Positions 25,352 through 34,273 of a stretch of DNA of 64,000 nucleotides are shown in pieces; positions within the stretch are counted from its first letter, which is position 1; every line of letters starts with the position of its first letter. The position numbers and the translations under genes were made by a program. Below the pieces are notes generated by a model. It saw only the letters and a list, made by a program, of their open reading frames with translations. It ran no database searches and was not told the origin of the DNA. Origin of the DNA: JBCBSK01 sp965250105. Lineage in GTDB: Bacteria; Pseudomonadota; Alphaproteobacteria; Rhizobiales; Tepidamorphaceae. The DNA is taken from positions 1,116,001-1,180,000 of the forward strand of contig OZ252290.1 of NCBI GenBank assembly GCA_965250105.1, written 5' to 3'.

Positions 25352-26068
25352 CTAGGCTTTCACATCGGAGGCGAAGCGGGCGGCGTTTTCCTTCAGGAAC
25401 GCGGTCTCGTCGGCCTGTCCCCAGAAAGCAGGTTGCGCCTTGGGAATGGTGAGCGCTTTCTGAACCATCGGCCGCGCATCCAGCCGGTCGAACCACCTCG
25501 TCAGGTTCTTCAGATCATCGACCGATACCTTGGCCCAGACATAGGCGCGCGCCCAAGGGTAAGTCGCCATGTCGGCGATCGTATACTCGTCGCCGGCGAG
25601 CCAGTCGCGGCCCTCGAGGCGTGTGTCGAGGACTTCGAGCAGTCGACGCGTCTCGTCGACATAGCGCTTGATCGAAAAAGGTTCCTCATGGCCATTCGGC
25701 GCCGCGATGCGCTGAAAATACATCGCCTGCCCCATCATCGGGCCGATGCCGGCCATCTGGAACATCAGCCATTGCAGGGTTTCGGATTTCGCCTTGGGGT
25801 CGGCGGGCAGGAATTTCCCATATTTCTCGGCCAGATACCAAAGAATGGCGCCGCTTTCGAAGACCGCGAAATCCCCGTTCGACCGGTCCACGATCGTGGG
25901 AATGCGCCCATTGGGGTTGAGCTTCACATAGTCCGGTGCCTTCTGCTCCTTCTTGGCGAAGTCGATGAAGGTCAGATCGTAGGGAATGCCTGCTTCCTCG
26001 AGGAAGATGACCGGCTTGTAGCCGTTCATGGTCGCGGCCGTGTAGAGATGGATGTCATGCTGCGTCAT
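25352..26068 (-). CDS. glutathione S-transferase family protein
   Basis: 238 residues from the ATG at 26068, six bases after GGAGG. The thioredoxin-like N-domain (about 1-85) has LNPNGRIPTIVD (51-62) and FAVFESGAILWYLAEKY (67-83), the glutathione-binding cis-Pro and ESGAI motifs; the helical C-domain has the N-capping block EYTIADMATYPW. It resembles the YghU/YfcG-like disulphide-bond reductase group. The start overlaps the end of the quinone-reductase-like gene by 14 bases. A role in electrophile or quinone detoxification fits the neighbours. Confidence 0.9.
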   Translation of the reverse strand: MTQHDIHLYTAATMNGYKPVIFLEEAGIPYDLTFIDFAKKEQKAPDYVKLNPNGRIPTIVDRSNGDFAVFESGAILWYLAEKYGKFLPADPKAKSETLQWLMFQMAGIGPMMGQAMYFQRIAAPNGHEEPFSIKRYVDETRRLLEVLDTRLEGRDWLAGDEYTIADMATYPWARAYVWAKVSVDDLKNLTRWFDRLDARPMVQKALTIPKAQPAFWGQADETAFLKENAARFASDVKA

Positions 26069-26666
26069 GGCGTGCCTCCTCGCCGAACAGGTCCGCCAGA
26101 TGGTTCTGGAAGCGGACCAGATCATTGTCGATGTCGGGATTTTTCATCACGTCGAACGCGCCGAAGGTCGGCAGCTGGCACATGCCGAAGAACTTGGCGT
26201 TGAGATGAACCGGCCGAAGGAGGTCGTCCAGCGACGCGCCCTGAAAGAACGGTTCGGACGGATCGTCGAATGCTTCTGCTGGCGCATTGAGCGTGGCCGA
26301 AACCATGTAGCTGGTATCGGTCAGGGTTCCGCCCATGCCGTAATTGGCCTTGGGGGCGTCGGCCGTTCGGCCATCGCCATGGCAAAGCCGTCCATCCATG
26401 CCGGCGGTGTAGATTTCATCCATGTATTTCTTGAACGGCCATGGCACGCCCATCCAGTTCACGGGGAACTGAAAGATCACGACATCGGCCCAGAGATGGT
26501 TCTCGATCTCGGTCTCGACATCGAAGCCCTCGGCCACGCGCGTGATGCGCACCGAATGCCCGAACCCCTCAAGAATATCCCGTGCCTTGTCCACAAAGGT
26601 CGCGTTCAGATGCCCTTTGGCGAAGGGATAGGGCTGATGCCCGTTCAAGATAAAGACGTTGCTCAT
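26055..26666 (-). CDS. mdaB: MdaB-like NAD(P)H quinone reductase (flavodoxin fold)
   Basis: 203 residues from the ATG at 26666. NGHQPYPFAKGHLN near 8-21 and the strand VVIFQFPVNWMGVPWPFKKYMDE (about 63-85) with GMGGTLTDTSYM are landmarks of the MdaB group of FAD-dependent quinone reductases, which reduce quinones by two electrons and avoid radical formation. First gene of the operon with the GST and DsbA-like genes, and divergent from the HxlR regulator that probably represses it. Confidence 0.87.
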   Translation of the reverse strand: MSNVFILNGHQPYPFAKGHLNATFVDKARDILEGFGHSVRITRVAEGFDVETEIENHLWADVVIFQFPVNWMGVPWPFKKYMDEIYTAGMDGRLCHGDGRTADAPKANYGMGGTLTDTSYMVSATLNAPAEAFDDPSEPFFQGASLDDLLRPVHLNAKFFGMCQLPTFGAFDVMKNPDIDNDLVRFQNHLADLFGEEARHDAA

Positions 26667-26756
26667 GCATGACCTCGGCTTGCGTATCGGGGCCATCCCT
26701 TGACGGTGCGGCCATTGGCGCGCAACTTGAGTGCGCAATGAGAGAAAAACAACCAG

Positions 26757-26769
26757 TATACTTTTGGTA
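26757..26769. promoter_or_regulatory. possible HxlR-family operator
   Basis: TAC-TTTTG-GTA at 26759-26769, part of GTATACTTTTGGTA, is a short inverted repeat in the gap between mdaB and the HxlR gene. TAC-N-GTA half-sites resemble those bound by YodB/HypR-type HxlR regulators. The repeat is short, so this is tentative. Confidence 0.3.
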
Positions 26770-26818
26770 ACCTGCCGCGCTTTCAGCGGAAGTGTTCCAG
26801 TCGAAGGGAGGTCGTGTC

Positions 26819-27223
26819 GTGGAAGCGAGGGTGATTGAAGACGACCATGGGCGCCGGTTCGCGGAAGCTGCCTGCGACCAACCCTGCGCCGTGGAAAAAG
26901 GCATGCGGATCATCGGCGGCAAATGGACCGGCTCGATCATGTGGCATCTCAAGGATGGCCCGGTCCGCTTCAACGATCTGTCCCGCATGGTGAGCGGGGC
27001 CAGCAAGAAGATGATCACGGACCGGCTGCGTCATCTGGAGCGCCATGGCATGGTGACCCGCATTGTCGTCGACAGCGCGCCGGTATCGGTCGAGTATTCC
27101 CTGACGCCCTTGGGAAAGACCGCGCTCGGCCTTCTCGACCAGCTCCGGATATGGAGCGAAAGCCTTCCGGCTCCGAATGGCCCGGACGCCGACGTCCCGG
27201 AACCGGATACTCAAGGTGCTTGA
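26819..27223 (+). CDS. HxlR-family transcriptional regulator
   Basis: 134 residues from the GTG at 26819, with GGGAGG at 26806-26811; an upstream GTG at 26792 would place that ribosome site inside the gene. The winged helix core (MRIIGGKWTGSIMWHLKDGPVRFNDL and the later KKMITDRLRHLE, VEYSLTPLGK) defines the family. Cys in ACDQPC near the N-terminus could sense thiol-reactive electrophiles, as in YodB. It is divergent from mdaB-GST-DsbA and its end overlaps the dehalogenase gene, so both sides may be under its control. Confidence 0.9.
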   Translation: MEARVIEDDHGRRFAEAACDQPCAVEKGMRIIGGKWTGSIMWHLKDGPVRFNDLSRMVSGASKKMITDRLRHLERHGMVTRIVVDSAPVSVEYSLTPLGKTALGLLDQLRIWSESLPAPNGPDADVPEPDTQGA

Positions 27224-28109
27224 TCACCTGCCGCGCCTCGCGCCGCGCCCCGTTCCCGCCATTCATGCCGTCCCGGAGCACGCGGCGACCGGCCGTCTCG
27301 CCAGCGTCTATGAAAGAACCAAGAAGGGCTTCGATGTGCCATGGATGGGCGTCGTCGCCATGGCCTTCGCGCATTATCCACGCTTCTACGACACGCTTTG
27401 GACCGCCCTTGATCCCCTGCTCGCCAGCCAGTCATTCGCCGAAGCCTGTCGCGACCTGAGGCAATGCGCGGAAGGAGAAGCACTGAGCCTTCAGCCGGCA
27501 GCGTCCGGGCTGATCCCGCAATTGCAGGGCATCGGCTACACGCCGCACGAGATCGACGAGATCCGAGGCTGTATCGAGGTGTTCGCCGCCGGCAACATGC
27601 CCTACGTTCTCATGGCAACGCTGGCGCGCGCCTTGCTCGAAGGCCACGAATGGTCCGGCGGAGCGCCGCTGCGCCCGGTGGACGCGCCATCGCGAGGCCA
27701 GCCGAAGCCCCCCTTGATGGAAGCCCATCACGCCGACCCGGCAACACGCGCCCTCTATGACGACATCAAAGAGGTGCTGGGGCTGCCATTCGTGAACACC
27801 GACTACAGGGCCCTTGCACGTTGGCCGAGCTATGCCGCCCAAGCCTGGGCCGGTCTCAGGCCGATTGTCCGTCGACAGGATTACAGCCGATCGGTCGAAC
27901 ATGTGCACCAGCGCGCCGTGGCGCTATCGCTGAACCTGCCCAACCCGTCCGGAGCGACATCGGCAGCCCTGCAAGATGCCGCCGAACAGGACGCATCACT
28001 TGCCGAGGTTCTCGACGTCGTGCGCCTCTTTCAATGGCTGCTGCCCGGACTGATCACCAATGTCGCGATCCTTGAACGACAGATCGCCAAAGACGCATTG
28101 TCAGGCTGA
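27177..28109 (+). CDS. dehI: DehI-family (group I) 2-haloacid dehalogenase
   Basis: 310 residues from the ATG at 27177, which overlaps the end of the HxlR gene by 47 bases; a GTG shortly downstream is also possible and no ribosome site decides. The sequence shows the DehI two-repeat plan: VYERTKKGFDVPWMGVVAMAF in the first half and LYDDIKEVLGLPFVNTDYRALARWP in the second. The residues known to activate and hold water in DehI appear conserved as Asn140 (AAGNMPYVL) and Asp209 (NTDYRALARWP). DehI enzymes remove halide from D- and L-2-haloalkanoic acids by direct water attack. Activity on haloacids is inferred from the family. Confidence 0.78.
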   Translation: MARTPTSRNRILKVLDHLPRLAPRPVPAIHAVPEHAATGRLASVYERTKKGFDVPWMGVVAMAFAHYPRFYDTLWTALDPLLASQSFAEACRDLRQCAEGEALSLQPAASGLIPQLQGIGYTPHEIDEIRGCIEVFAAGNMPYVLMATLARALLEGHEWSGGAPLRPVDAPSRGQPKPPLMEAHHADPATRALYDDIKEVLGLPFVNTDYRALARWPSYAAQAWAGLRPIVRRQDYSRSVEHVHQRAVALSLNLPNPSGATSAALQDAAEQDASLAEVLDVVRLFQWLLPGLITNVAILERQIAKDALSG

Positions 28110-28308
28110 CAGACATCTGATTCCCAAGGATCTGTGGTGAACCTTGTCGGGTGTGCCTTCGCCATCAGGCAACGGGCCGATGATCTGTTGCTACGGCAAC
28201 CTGCCGCCTGTGATTCAATCGCTCGGAAGCGGCGTAAAATCTTGATTCTCCTGATTTATTTCAGCTATTCTACAATCCGAAACGGCACTCCGACCAGCAA
28301 GACCCCCG

Positions 28309-29589
28309 ATGAGATCCGCCTCCGCGCGCATTATAGAGATCGCCGATACCAGGGCGGAGACCCTCATCGGCTGGTTCAGGATCGCGGTGTCGATTTCCGT
28401 GATCGCCGTCATCGCCACCCTGGTCTATTTCAGCGGCGAGATTTCCCGCATCGACCGCCTCCATATCGTTCTCACCGGGCTGGTGGTCGGTTTCAGCCTG
28501 CTGGTCGGTGTCGCGGCCATCGTCCTGGTGCGGTCCGGCGTCTATCGGCGGTGGATGGCGTGGCTGTTCAGCATTTCCGACATCATCGTCATTCTGGGCG
28601 CGCTGTTCATCAGCATGTCGGTCGACGGCGTCAGCTCGCTGGTCGTATTCTCAAATCCGCTGTTCTTCCTGGTTTTCGCCTTCATCTCGGTCCAGGCGTT
28701 CCGGTTCCGCACCGATGTTCAGATCGCGATCGCCGTTCTGCTCATCCTCGGCGTCGGCGCCCTGGTGTTCAGCGCGCCGAGCGATCTGATGGGGCAGCCG
28801 ACCATCGACTATCTCGCCGCCGCGTTCTCGACGGAAGCGAACATCGCGCGTCTCGCCATCCTCGTCCTCGTCGCCGGCCTGTCCGCATTCGCCGTCTGGC
28901 GCGCCAAGCGGATGCTGGTCCGGGTCGCGGACAAGACCGAGCGGCACCGCAACATCGCCCGCTTCCTCCCCGCCGAACTCGTGCAGGAGGCGACGGATAC
29001 CGGCCTGCGCGATCTCAGAAAAGGCATGAGCCTCGACCTGATCGTCATGTTCGTCGATCTGCGCGGCTTCACCTCGCTGTCGGAGGAACTGGGTCCGGAG
29101 CGGACCGCCGACATGCTGAGCGGCTATCGCGGACTTATCACAGATGCGGTCGTGCCCCGGCACGGGATCGTCGACAAATTCGTCGGCGACGGCGCGCTGA
29201 TCGTCTTCGGCTTCAAGGAAGACCTCGACACCGCCGCGACGTCCGCGCTGGAGGCCGCCCGGGAGATCGAGGAAAGCGTCGCGGCCTGGAGCAAGGATCA
29301 GGGCTGGCTCGGGAGCGACGGGGTCGGCGTCGTGATGGCGCTGCACCGCGGCCCGGTCATTGCGATCACGGTCGGCACCGCGCGCCGCATGGAGTTCACC
29401 ATCGTCGGCTGCACCGTCAATGTGGGTTCCCGCATGGAAGCCTATGCGAAAGCGCGGGATTTGAGCCTGGTGGTGTCGGCATCCGTCTTGGAAGCCGGCG
29501 GAATCGACCGGGACCGCTGGACCTCGCTCGGCTTCGAGACGTTTCGCGGCCAGTCGGAGCCGGTCGAACTGTTCGCCCGCGGGTCCTGA
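28309..29589 (+). CDS. membrane-anchored class III nucleotide cyclase
   Basis: 426 residues. Five to six hydrophobic helices (about 20-200) form a membrane sensor region, followed by a short linker and a class III cyclase domain (about 240-400). Metal-binding Asp250 (FVDLRGFTSL) and Asp294 (VGDGALIVFG) are present, as are Lys290, Asn371 and Arg375. The second base-specifying position, usually Asp in adenylate cyclases, is Cys368 (IVGCTVNVGSR), as in guanylate cyclases, while Lys290 is adenylate-type. It probably makes cAMP, but cGMP is possible. It stands alone, preceded by about 200 bases without a gene. Confidence 0.88.
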   Translation: MRSASARIIEIADTRAETLIGWFRIAVSISVIAVIATLVYFSGEISRIDRLHIVLTGLVVGFSLLVGVAAIVLVRSGVYRRWMAWLFSISDIIVILGALFISMSVDGVSSLVVFSNPLFFLVFAFISVQAFRFRTDVQIAIAVLLILGVGALVFSAPSDLMGQPTIDYLAAAFSTEANIARLAILVLVAGLSAFAVWRAKRMLVRVADKTERHRNIARFLPAELVQEATDTGLRDLRKGMSLDLIVMFVDLRGFTSLSEELGPERTADMLSGYRGLITDAVVPRHGIVDKFVGDGALIVFGFKEDLDTAATSALEAAREIEESVAAWSKDQGWLGSDGVGVVMALHRGPVIAITVGTARRMEFTIVGCTVNVGSRMEAYAKARDLSLVVSASVLEAGGIDRDRWTSLGFETFRGQSEPVELFARGS

Positions 29590-29614
29590 TCCCGGGAAGC
29601 TAGCGCGCGGGATC
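29588..29614. terminator. hairpin between convergent cyclase and RND genes
   Basis: GATCCCG at 29588-29594 pairs with CGGGATC at 29608-29614, starting at the cyclase stop codon. The two genes converge here with only 37 bases between them. No T-run follows, but the position suits a bidirectional terminator. Confidence 0.45.
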
Positions 29615-29626
29615 CGCGCCTGGGCG

Positions 29627-32600
29627 TCACGCCGCCTGCGGGATGTCGCCTCCCGTCCCGGACCCCGCCTCTTCTCGCACATTGGCCGTCGGCTCGGAAA
29701 ACAGCAGCCGATAGAATACCGGCGCCGCGATCAGGGTCAGGATCGTGGCGAATGCCAGGCCGGCCATGATGGTGACGGCCATGGAGACGAAGAACGCATC
29801 ACCGAGCAGCGGCAGCATGCCGAGGATCGTCGTCGCCGCCGCCAGCATCACCGGCCTCAACCGGGAGGTGGAGGCCAGCACGATCGCCTCTTCGAGCGGC
29901 TTGCCGTCGCGGCGCACGAAATCGATCTCCTCGACGAGCACGATGCCGTTCTTGATCAGCATTCCCGACAGACTGAGAAGGCCGAGAAGCGCGGTGAAGC
30001 TGAACGGCAGGTTCGTGGCCAGCAGGCCGATCACCGCGCCATTGACCGACATCGGCACCAGAAGCCAGATGATCAATGGCTGGCGCAGCGCGTTGAACAA
30101 CAGGACCGAGATCAGAACCATCGCGATGACGGCGAAGGGAAGCTGGGCCGCGAGGCTCGTATTCGCCTCTAGCGTATCCTCGTATTCGCCGCCCCAGGCC
30201 AGGGCATAGCCTTCCGGCAGGTCGATCGCCTCGACGCTGGCGCGCACGTCGGCGAGGACATCCGCCGCCGTGGCGCCGGGCACGATCGTCGCCGACAGCG
30301 TCAGCGTCGGGACCCGGTCGCGGCGGTGATAGAGCGTATCCTGGACCTCCACGATCTTGCCGTCGATGACCTGGTCCATGGGCACGAGCTGTCCGGTATT
30401 GGTCGAGTCCACGAGGTGATCCGTGAGGCCGATGCCCTCGTCCTGTGGCGCGCGCCCATAGATCGGGATCTGCCGCTCGTTCTCGCGATAGACGCCGGCC
30501 AAGACACCATCGGTGGCAAAGCGCAGCGTTTCGGCGATATCGGTTCGCGTGACGCCGGCCGCCTGGGCCCGCTCTTCGGCGTAAATCGGCACGACCACCA
30601 GTTCGCGCTCCCGCCAGTCGCTCCGCAGCACGGCGAATGCGTCGGATCCGGCCCGCATGCGCCGTTCGGCTTCCTCGGCGATCATCCTTAGAACCGACGG
30701 GTCGGGCCCCGAGATGCGCAGCTGGATCGGGTCGCCCTCGCCCGGGCCGAACGGCAATTGCTTCGCCGAGAACTCGCCATCGGGCAGGTTTTCCGCCGCG
30801 AAAGCGGTCATGTCCGCCATGACGTCGGGGATCATGGTCAGGTCTTCGACGGTAACGATGATATGGCCGAAGCTCTCGTTCGGATCCTGCATCGGATAGG
30901 TCAGCATGAAGCGTGAGGCGCCGTCACCGACAAACACGGTATAGGCCACGACCTTGTCGCGCCGGGCCAGCCAGTCCTCGAGGACGGCGAGATCGTCGGC
31001 GGTGCGCTGGATCCTGGTCCCCTGGCTGAGCTTGTAGTTCACGAAGAACTGCGGGTTGTTGGAGAACGGGAAGAACTGGTCCTTCACCTGGGTGAAGCCG
31101 GCGATACAGCCCGCGGTCAGCGCGACGAGGCCGATCGCGATCAGCCAGCGCCGGCGGAGCGCGCCGCGAAGCACGGTGCCATAACCGCGATAGAGGAGGC
31201 CGGAATAGGCATCGTCTCCCCCCATCGTGCCGCGCTGGAACAGATAATGCCCCATCAGCGGGGTCACGGTGATCGCCAGCACCCATGACAGGAGCAGCGA
31301 GATGCCCACGACGGCGAACAGCGAGAACATGAACTCGCCCGTCGAATCCGGGCTCAGCCCGATCGGCGCGAAGGCGAGAATGCCGATCACGGTCGCCCCC
31401 AGGAGCGGCACCTGCGTCTTGGACGAGGCTTCGGTCGCCGCCTCGCGCGACGATTTCCCGCGCGCCATCGCCGTCTGCATGCCCTCGGCCACGACGATCG
31501 AATTGTCGACGAGCATGCCCATGGCGATGATCAGCGCGCCGAGCGAGATGCGCTCCATCTCGATCGAGAAGCCAAGCATGAACAGAAGCGTGCCGAGGAC
31601 CGTCAGGAACAGCGTGGATCCGACCGTCACGGCTGCCCGCCACCCCATGAACACCGCGAGCACGATAATGACGATGGCCACCGACATGGCGAGGTTGACG
31701 AGGAAGGCGTTGGACGCCTCGGCCACCACGACATGCTGTTCGTAGATCGGGTGAAACGCCACGCCGGCCGGCAGGGTGGCCATCAGGCTCTCGAGCTTGC
31801 GGTCGACGCGCTCGCCGATGGCGACGATGTTCTCGGTCGACAGGCCGGCGACGCCGATGGTGAAGGCTTCCTCGCCGTTGAACCGGATCATCAGGCTCGG
31901 ATCGTCGACGCGGGCGCGCCTGACATCGGCGATGTCGGCGATGTTGACGACATTGCTCGCCGCGCCGATGGCGAGGCCGGCGATATCGGCGACGCTGTCG
32001 GTGCCTTCGGGCGTCTGCAGCCGCGTTCCGTCCCGCTCGCCGGCATCGACGATGGCATTCGACGAGGAGATCGCGTCGATCAGCGTCGTCACCGGTATGT
32101 TCTGGTTGGCGAGGATGGCGAGGTTCGGCTCGACATAGATCGCTTCCTCGGGCAGGCCCGAGAGCACGACATCGGCGACGCCGTCGACGGTCAGGATCTC
32201 GCGACGCAGATGGCGGGCCAGTTGGTGGATGTCGCCATCGCTGAAGCCTTCGGTGGTCACCGCGAAATAGATGCCGAAGACGTCGCCGAACTTGTCGTTG
32301 ACCAGCGGCACGGAGACGCCTTGCGGCAGATAGCGCCCGGCATCGCCGACCCGGGCGCGCAGCTTCGTCCAGATGTCGGGCAGTTGGTGGCCGTCGATCG
32401 TATCCTTGATCTCGACCTCGATGATCGACAGCCCCGGCGTGTTGCGCGAGGTGATGTGCCCCACCTCGCCCATCTGCTGGATGGCGCTTTCAAGCGGTTC
32501 GGACACCTCGCGCGCCACCTGTTCGGCCGATGCGCCCGGATATTCGGTGATCACCACGGCGGTCTTGATGGTGAAGGCCGGATCTTCCAGCCGGCCGAGC

Positions 32601-32692
32601 GCGGTGAATGAGAAGATCCCCCCGACGAAACAGGCCAGGATGATGATCCATGTGACGATCGGCTGGTCGATGCTCGCGCGCGCGACGTTCAT
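29627..32692 (-). CDS. RND-superfamily efflux permease
   Basis: 1021 residues, twelve predicted membrane helices and two large periplasmic loops, as in AcrB-like pumps. The helix-4 proton-relay region reads GMLVDNSIVVAEG: the first Asp of the AcrB pair is present and the second is Asn, as in the TriC/VexK-like branch. It exports hydrophobic drugs or other amphiphiles using the proton gradient, with the adaptor encoded nine bases upstream. No outer-membrane channel gene is in the window, so it probably shares a TolC-type partner. Regulated presumably by the divergent TetR gene. Confidence 0.93.
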   Translation of the reverse strand: MNVARASIDQPIVTWIIILACFVGGIFSFTALGRLEDPAFTIKTAVVITEYPGASAEQVAREVSEPLESAIQQMGEVGHITSRNTPGLSIIEVEIKDTIDGHQLPDIWTKLRARVGDAGRYLPQGVSVPLVNDKFGDVFGIYFAVTTEGFSDGDIHQLARHLRREILTVDGVADVVLSGLPEEAIYVEPNLAILANQNIPVTTLIDAISSSNAIVDAGERDGTRLQTPEGTDSVADIAGLAIGAASNVVNIADIADVRRARVDDPSLMIRFNGEEAFTIGVAGLSTENIVAIGERVDRKLESLMATLPAGVAFHPIYEQHVVVAEASNAFLVNLAMSVAIVIIVLAVFMGWRAAVTVGSTLFLTVLGTLLFMLGFSIEMERISLGALIIAMGMLVDNSIVVAEGMQTAMARGKSSREAATEASSKTQVPLLGATVIGILAFAPIGLSPDSTGEFMFSLFAVVGISLLLSWVLAITVTPLMGHYLFQRGTMGGDDAYSGLLYRGYGTVLRGALRRRWLIAIGLVALTAGCIAGFTQVKDQFFPFSNNPQFFVNYKLSQGTRIQRTADDLAVLEDWLARRDKVVAYTVFVGDGASRFMLTYPMQDPNESFGHIIVTVEDLTMIPDVMADMTAFAAENLPDGEFSAKQLPFGPGEGDPIQLRISGPDPSVLRMIAEEAERRMRAGSDAFAVLRSDWRERELVVVPIYAEERAQAAGVTRTDIAETLRFATDGVLAGVYRENERQIPIYGRAPQDEGIGLTDHLVDSTNTGQLVPMDQVIDGKIVEVQDTLYHRRDRVPTLTLSATIVPGATAADVLADVRASVEAIDLPEGYALAWGGEYEDTLEANTSLAAQLPFAVIAMVLISVLLFNALRQPLIIWLLVPMSVNGAVIGLLATNLPFSFTALLGLLSLSGMLIKNGIVLVEEIDFVRRDGKPLEEAIVLASTSRLRPVMLAAATTILGMLPLLGDAFFVSMAVTIMAGLAFATILTLIAAPVFYRLLFSEPTANVREEAGSGTGGDIPQAA

Positions 32693-32701
32693 GTCTGCGT
32701 C

Positions 32702-33913
32702 CTAGTATTCGGCGGTGAACCGCCGCACCCGTTGGCCGTCTTCGAGGTTGTTCACGCCGCCGGCGACGATCTCCGTGCCGGGCTCAAGCCCGTCTCCGAT
32801 GGTGATGCCGCCCTCGGCGGAGACGGTGACGGTGACCGGCGTCTCGGCGAGCAGGAGCCCGTCGGCGCCGTCGACGACCTTGAAGACCGATGCTGCGCCG
32901 TTCGGATCCGTGGCGATCGCGGAGACGGGGATGGCGATCCCGTCGGTCGCGTCATTGACGGTCGCGCGCACGACCACCGACGCGCCCGGGAACAGGAGAC
33001 GGTCTTCCAGCATCTCGAAGGCGAGCGTGACGCGGAAGGTCTGGCCGATGGCCGAGGTTTCGGCATTTATCTCGCGATAGGTCAGCGGGTGAGTGGCGTC
33101 GCTGCCGGGAAACTGCGCCTTGAGGGTGACGTTCGGCTCGGGGCCGAGCTGTTGAATGAGGACTTCCGGAACCTCGATATCGACCCGCAATTCGGAGAGG
33201 TCATGCAACCGCACGATTTCCGTGCCGGCGGCGACGGTCGAGAAATTCGCCAGGTTGCGCGATGCCACGACGGCATCGAACGGGGCGATCAGCTTGGTCT
33301 GCCGGAGCTGGTATTCGGCATTTGCGAGCGCCACTTCCGCCATGCGGACCTGGGTCTGCGCATCGAGCAATTGCGCCTCGCTGATCGCGCGCCCGACGAG
33401 CTGTTCGTAGCGATCGAAGGTGCGCTGCGTCTGTTCCAGCGTCAGCTGTGCCTCTTCAACGGCAATCTCGAAGGGCTCCGGGTCGAGCCGGGCGATCGTC
33501 GCGCCCTTGGGGATGACTTCGCCCTCGGGCGCGTTGAACTCGACCATCCGCCCGCCGACCTGGAAGCCCATGGCCACCGTCTTGCGCGCGACCACCTCGC
33601 CGAAGAAGGTGCGCGTCACGCCGTCGGCGGGGTCCTCGACGATGATCGTCTTGACCAGCGGCGGCAGCGCGCCAGGCTCCGCGACCGCGCTCAACGGCCC
33701 CAAGACAATGGCCAGACCGCAAGCCGCAGCACGGATCAGGCCGGCCCCCCAGGAGAAACGGCCGGATCGCCCGATCGCCCGCCTGTCGCGCCACCCGATC
33801 GCCGACAATGATCGGGGCAGGCGGTTTCGACATCCGCTGACCGCGCCAGATGACCGACGATCGGCGCCGGCGCGACGCGTGATGGCCCCCCCTGACTGTC
33901 TCTCGCACTGCAT
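32702..33913 (-). CDS. RND efflux periplasmic adaptor (membrane fusion protein)
   Basis: 403 residues from the ATG at 33913 (GGGGGA upstream). A long basic N-terminus leads into a hydrophobic signal (IRAAACGLAIVLG, ending at AVAEPG near 78). The lipoyl half-motifs VGGRMVEFNAPEGEVIPKGATIARLDP and LIAPFDAVVASRNLANFSTVAAGTEIVRLHD flank a coiled-coil hairpin (about 150-215), followed by a beta-barrel domain. It bridges the RND pump to an outer-membrane channel. The 45-residue extension before the signal is unusual; an internal start cannot be excluded but has no clear ribosome site. Confidence 0.88.
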   Translation of the reverse strand: MQCERQSGGAITRRAGADRRSSGAVSGCRNRLPRSLSAIGWRDRRAIGRSGRFSWGAGLIRAAACGLAIVLGPLSAVAEPGALPPLVKTIIVEDPADGVTRTFFGEVVARKTVAMGFQVGGRMVEFNAPEGEVIPKGATIARLDPEPFEIAVEEAQLTLEQTQRTFDRYEQLVGRAISEAQLLDAQTQVRMAEVALANAEYQLRQTKLIAPFDAVVASRNLANFSTVAAGTEIVRLHDLSELRVDIEVPEVLIQQLGPEPNVTLKAQFPGSDATHPLTYREINAETSAIGQTFRVTLAFEMLEDRLLFPGASVVVRATVNDATDGIAIPVSAIATDPNGAASVFKVVDGADGLLLAETPVTVTVSAEGGITIGDGLEPGTEIVAGGVNNLEDGQRVRRFTAEY

Positions 33914-33940
33914 CGCCCATTCCCCCGTGCCGCATGGCCG

Positions 33941-33963
33941 ATATCTGATTTTTTTTCAGATAT
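33941..33963. promoter_or_regulatory. candidate TetR operator (8-7-8 inverted repeat)
   Basis: ATATCTGA at 33941-33948, seven T residues, then its exact reverse complement TCAGATAT at 33956-33963. It lies 28 bases upstream of the adaptor start, between the efflux operon and the divergent TetR gene, where a repressor would block the efflux promoter. Confidence 0.55.
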
Positions 33964-34209
33964 ACCGAGCCCACGAAACGGGTCAAGGCAGTTCCGGAAA
34001 GTTTTTCAGATTCTTCTCACCCCTCGACCGACCCCCCATCGACGCCGGCAAGGATCCGTGTGGATTTATGACAGAAAGGCCCTTCACATCATATAGGATA
34101 ACAGGTTCAGGCTGTGGCGGGGCGGATCGGCGGCCACCGGAGCCGCGGATCTTTCAAAACTTGCCGTCTGTGTTTTCGAAAGCGATAAAGTGAAGGCTTT
34201 TCAGTTTGA

Positions 34210-34222
34210 CATTTTGAAAATG
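34210..34222. promoter_or_regulatory. palindrome CATTTTGAAAATG before the TetR gene
   Basis: A perfect 6-1-6 palindrome about 50 bases upstream of the TetR start. It may be an autoregulatory operator. The remaining bases of the 360-base divergent gap (33914-34273) hold no recognisable gene. Confidence 0.4.
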
Positions 34223-34273
34223 CGGTCACATACCGGAAGTGACTTCAGATTAGACGAAAGGAGTAGGCCGCCG

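Noticed and set aside
28134..29603. Alternative plus-strand frame of 489 codons over the cyclase gene
   Set aside because: Arg/Pro-rich frame-shifted reading of the cyclase gene; the other frame carries all class III cyclase motifs.
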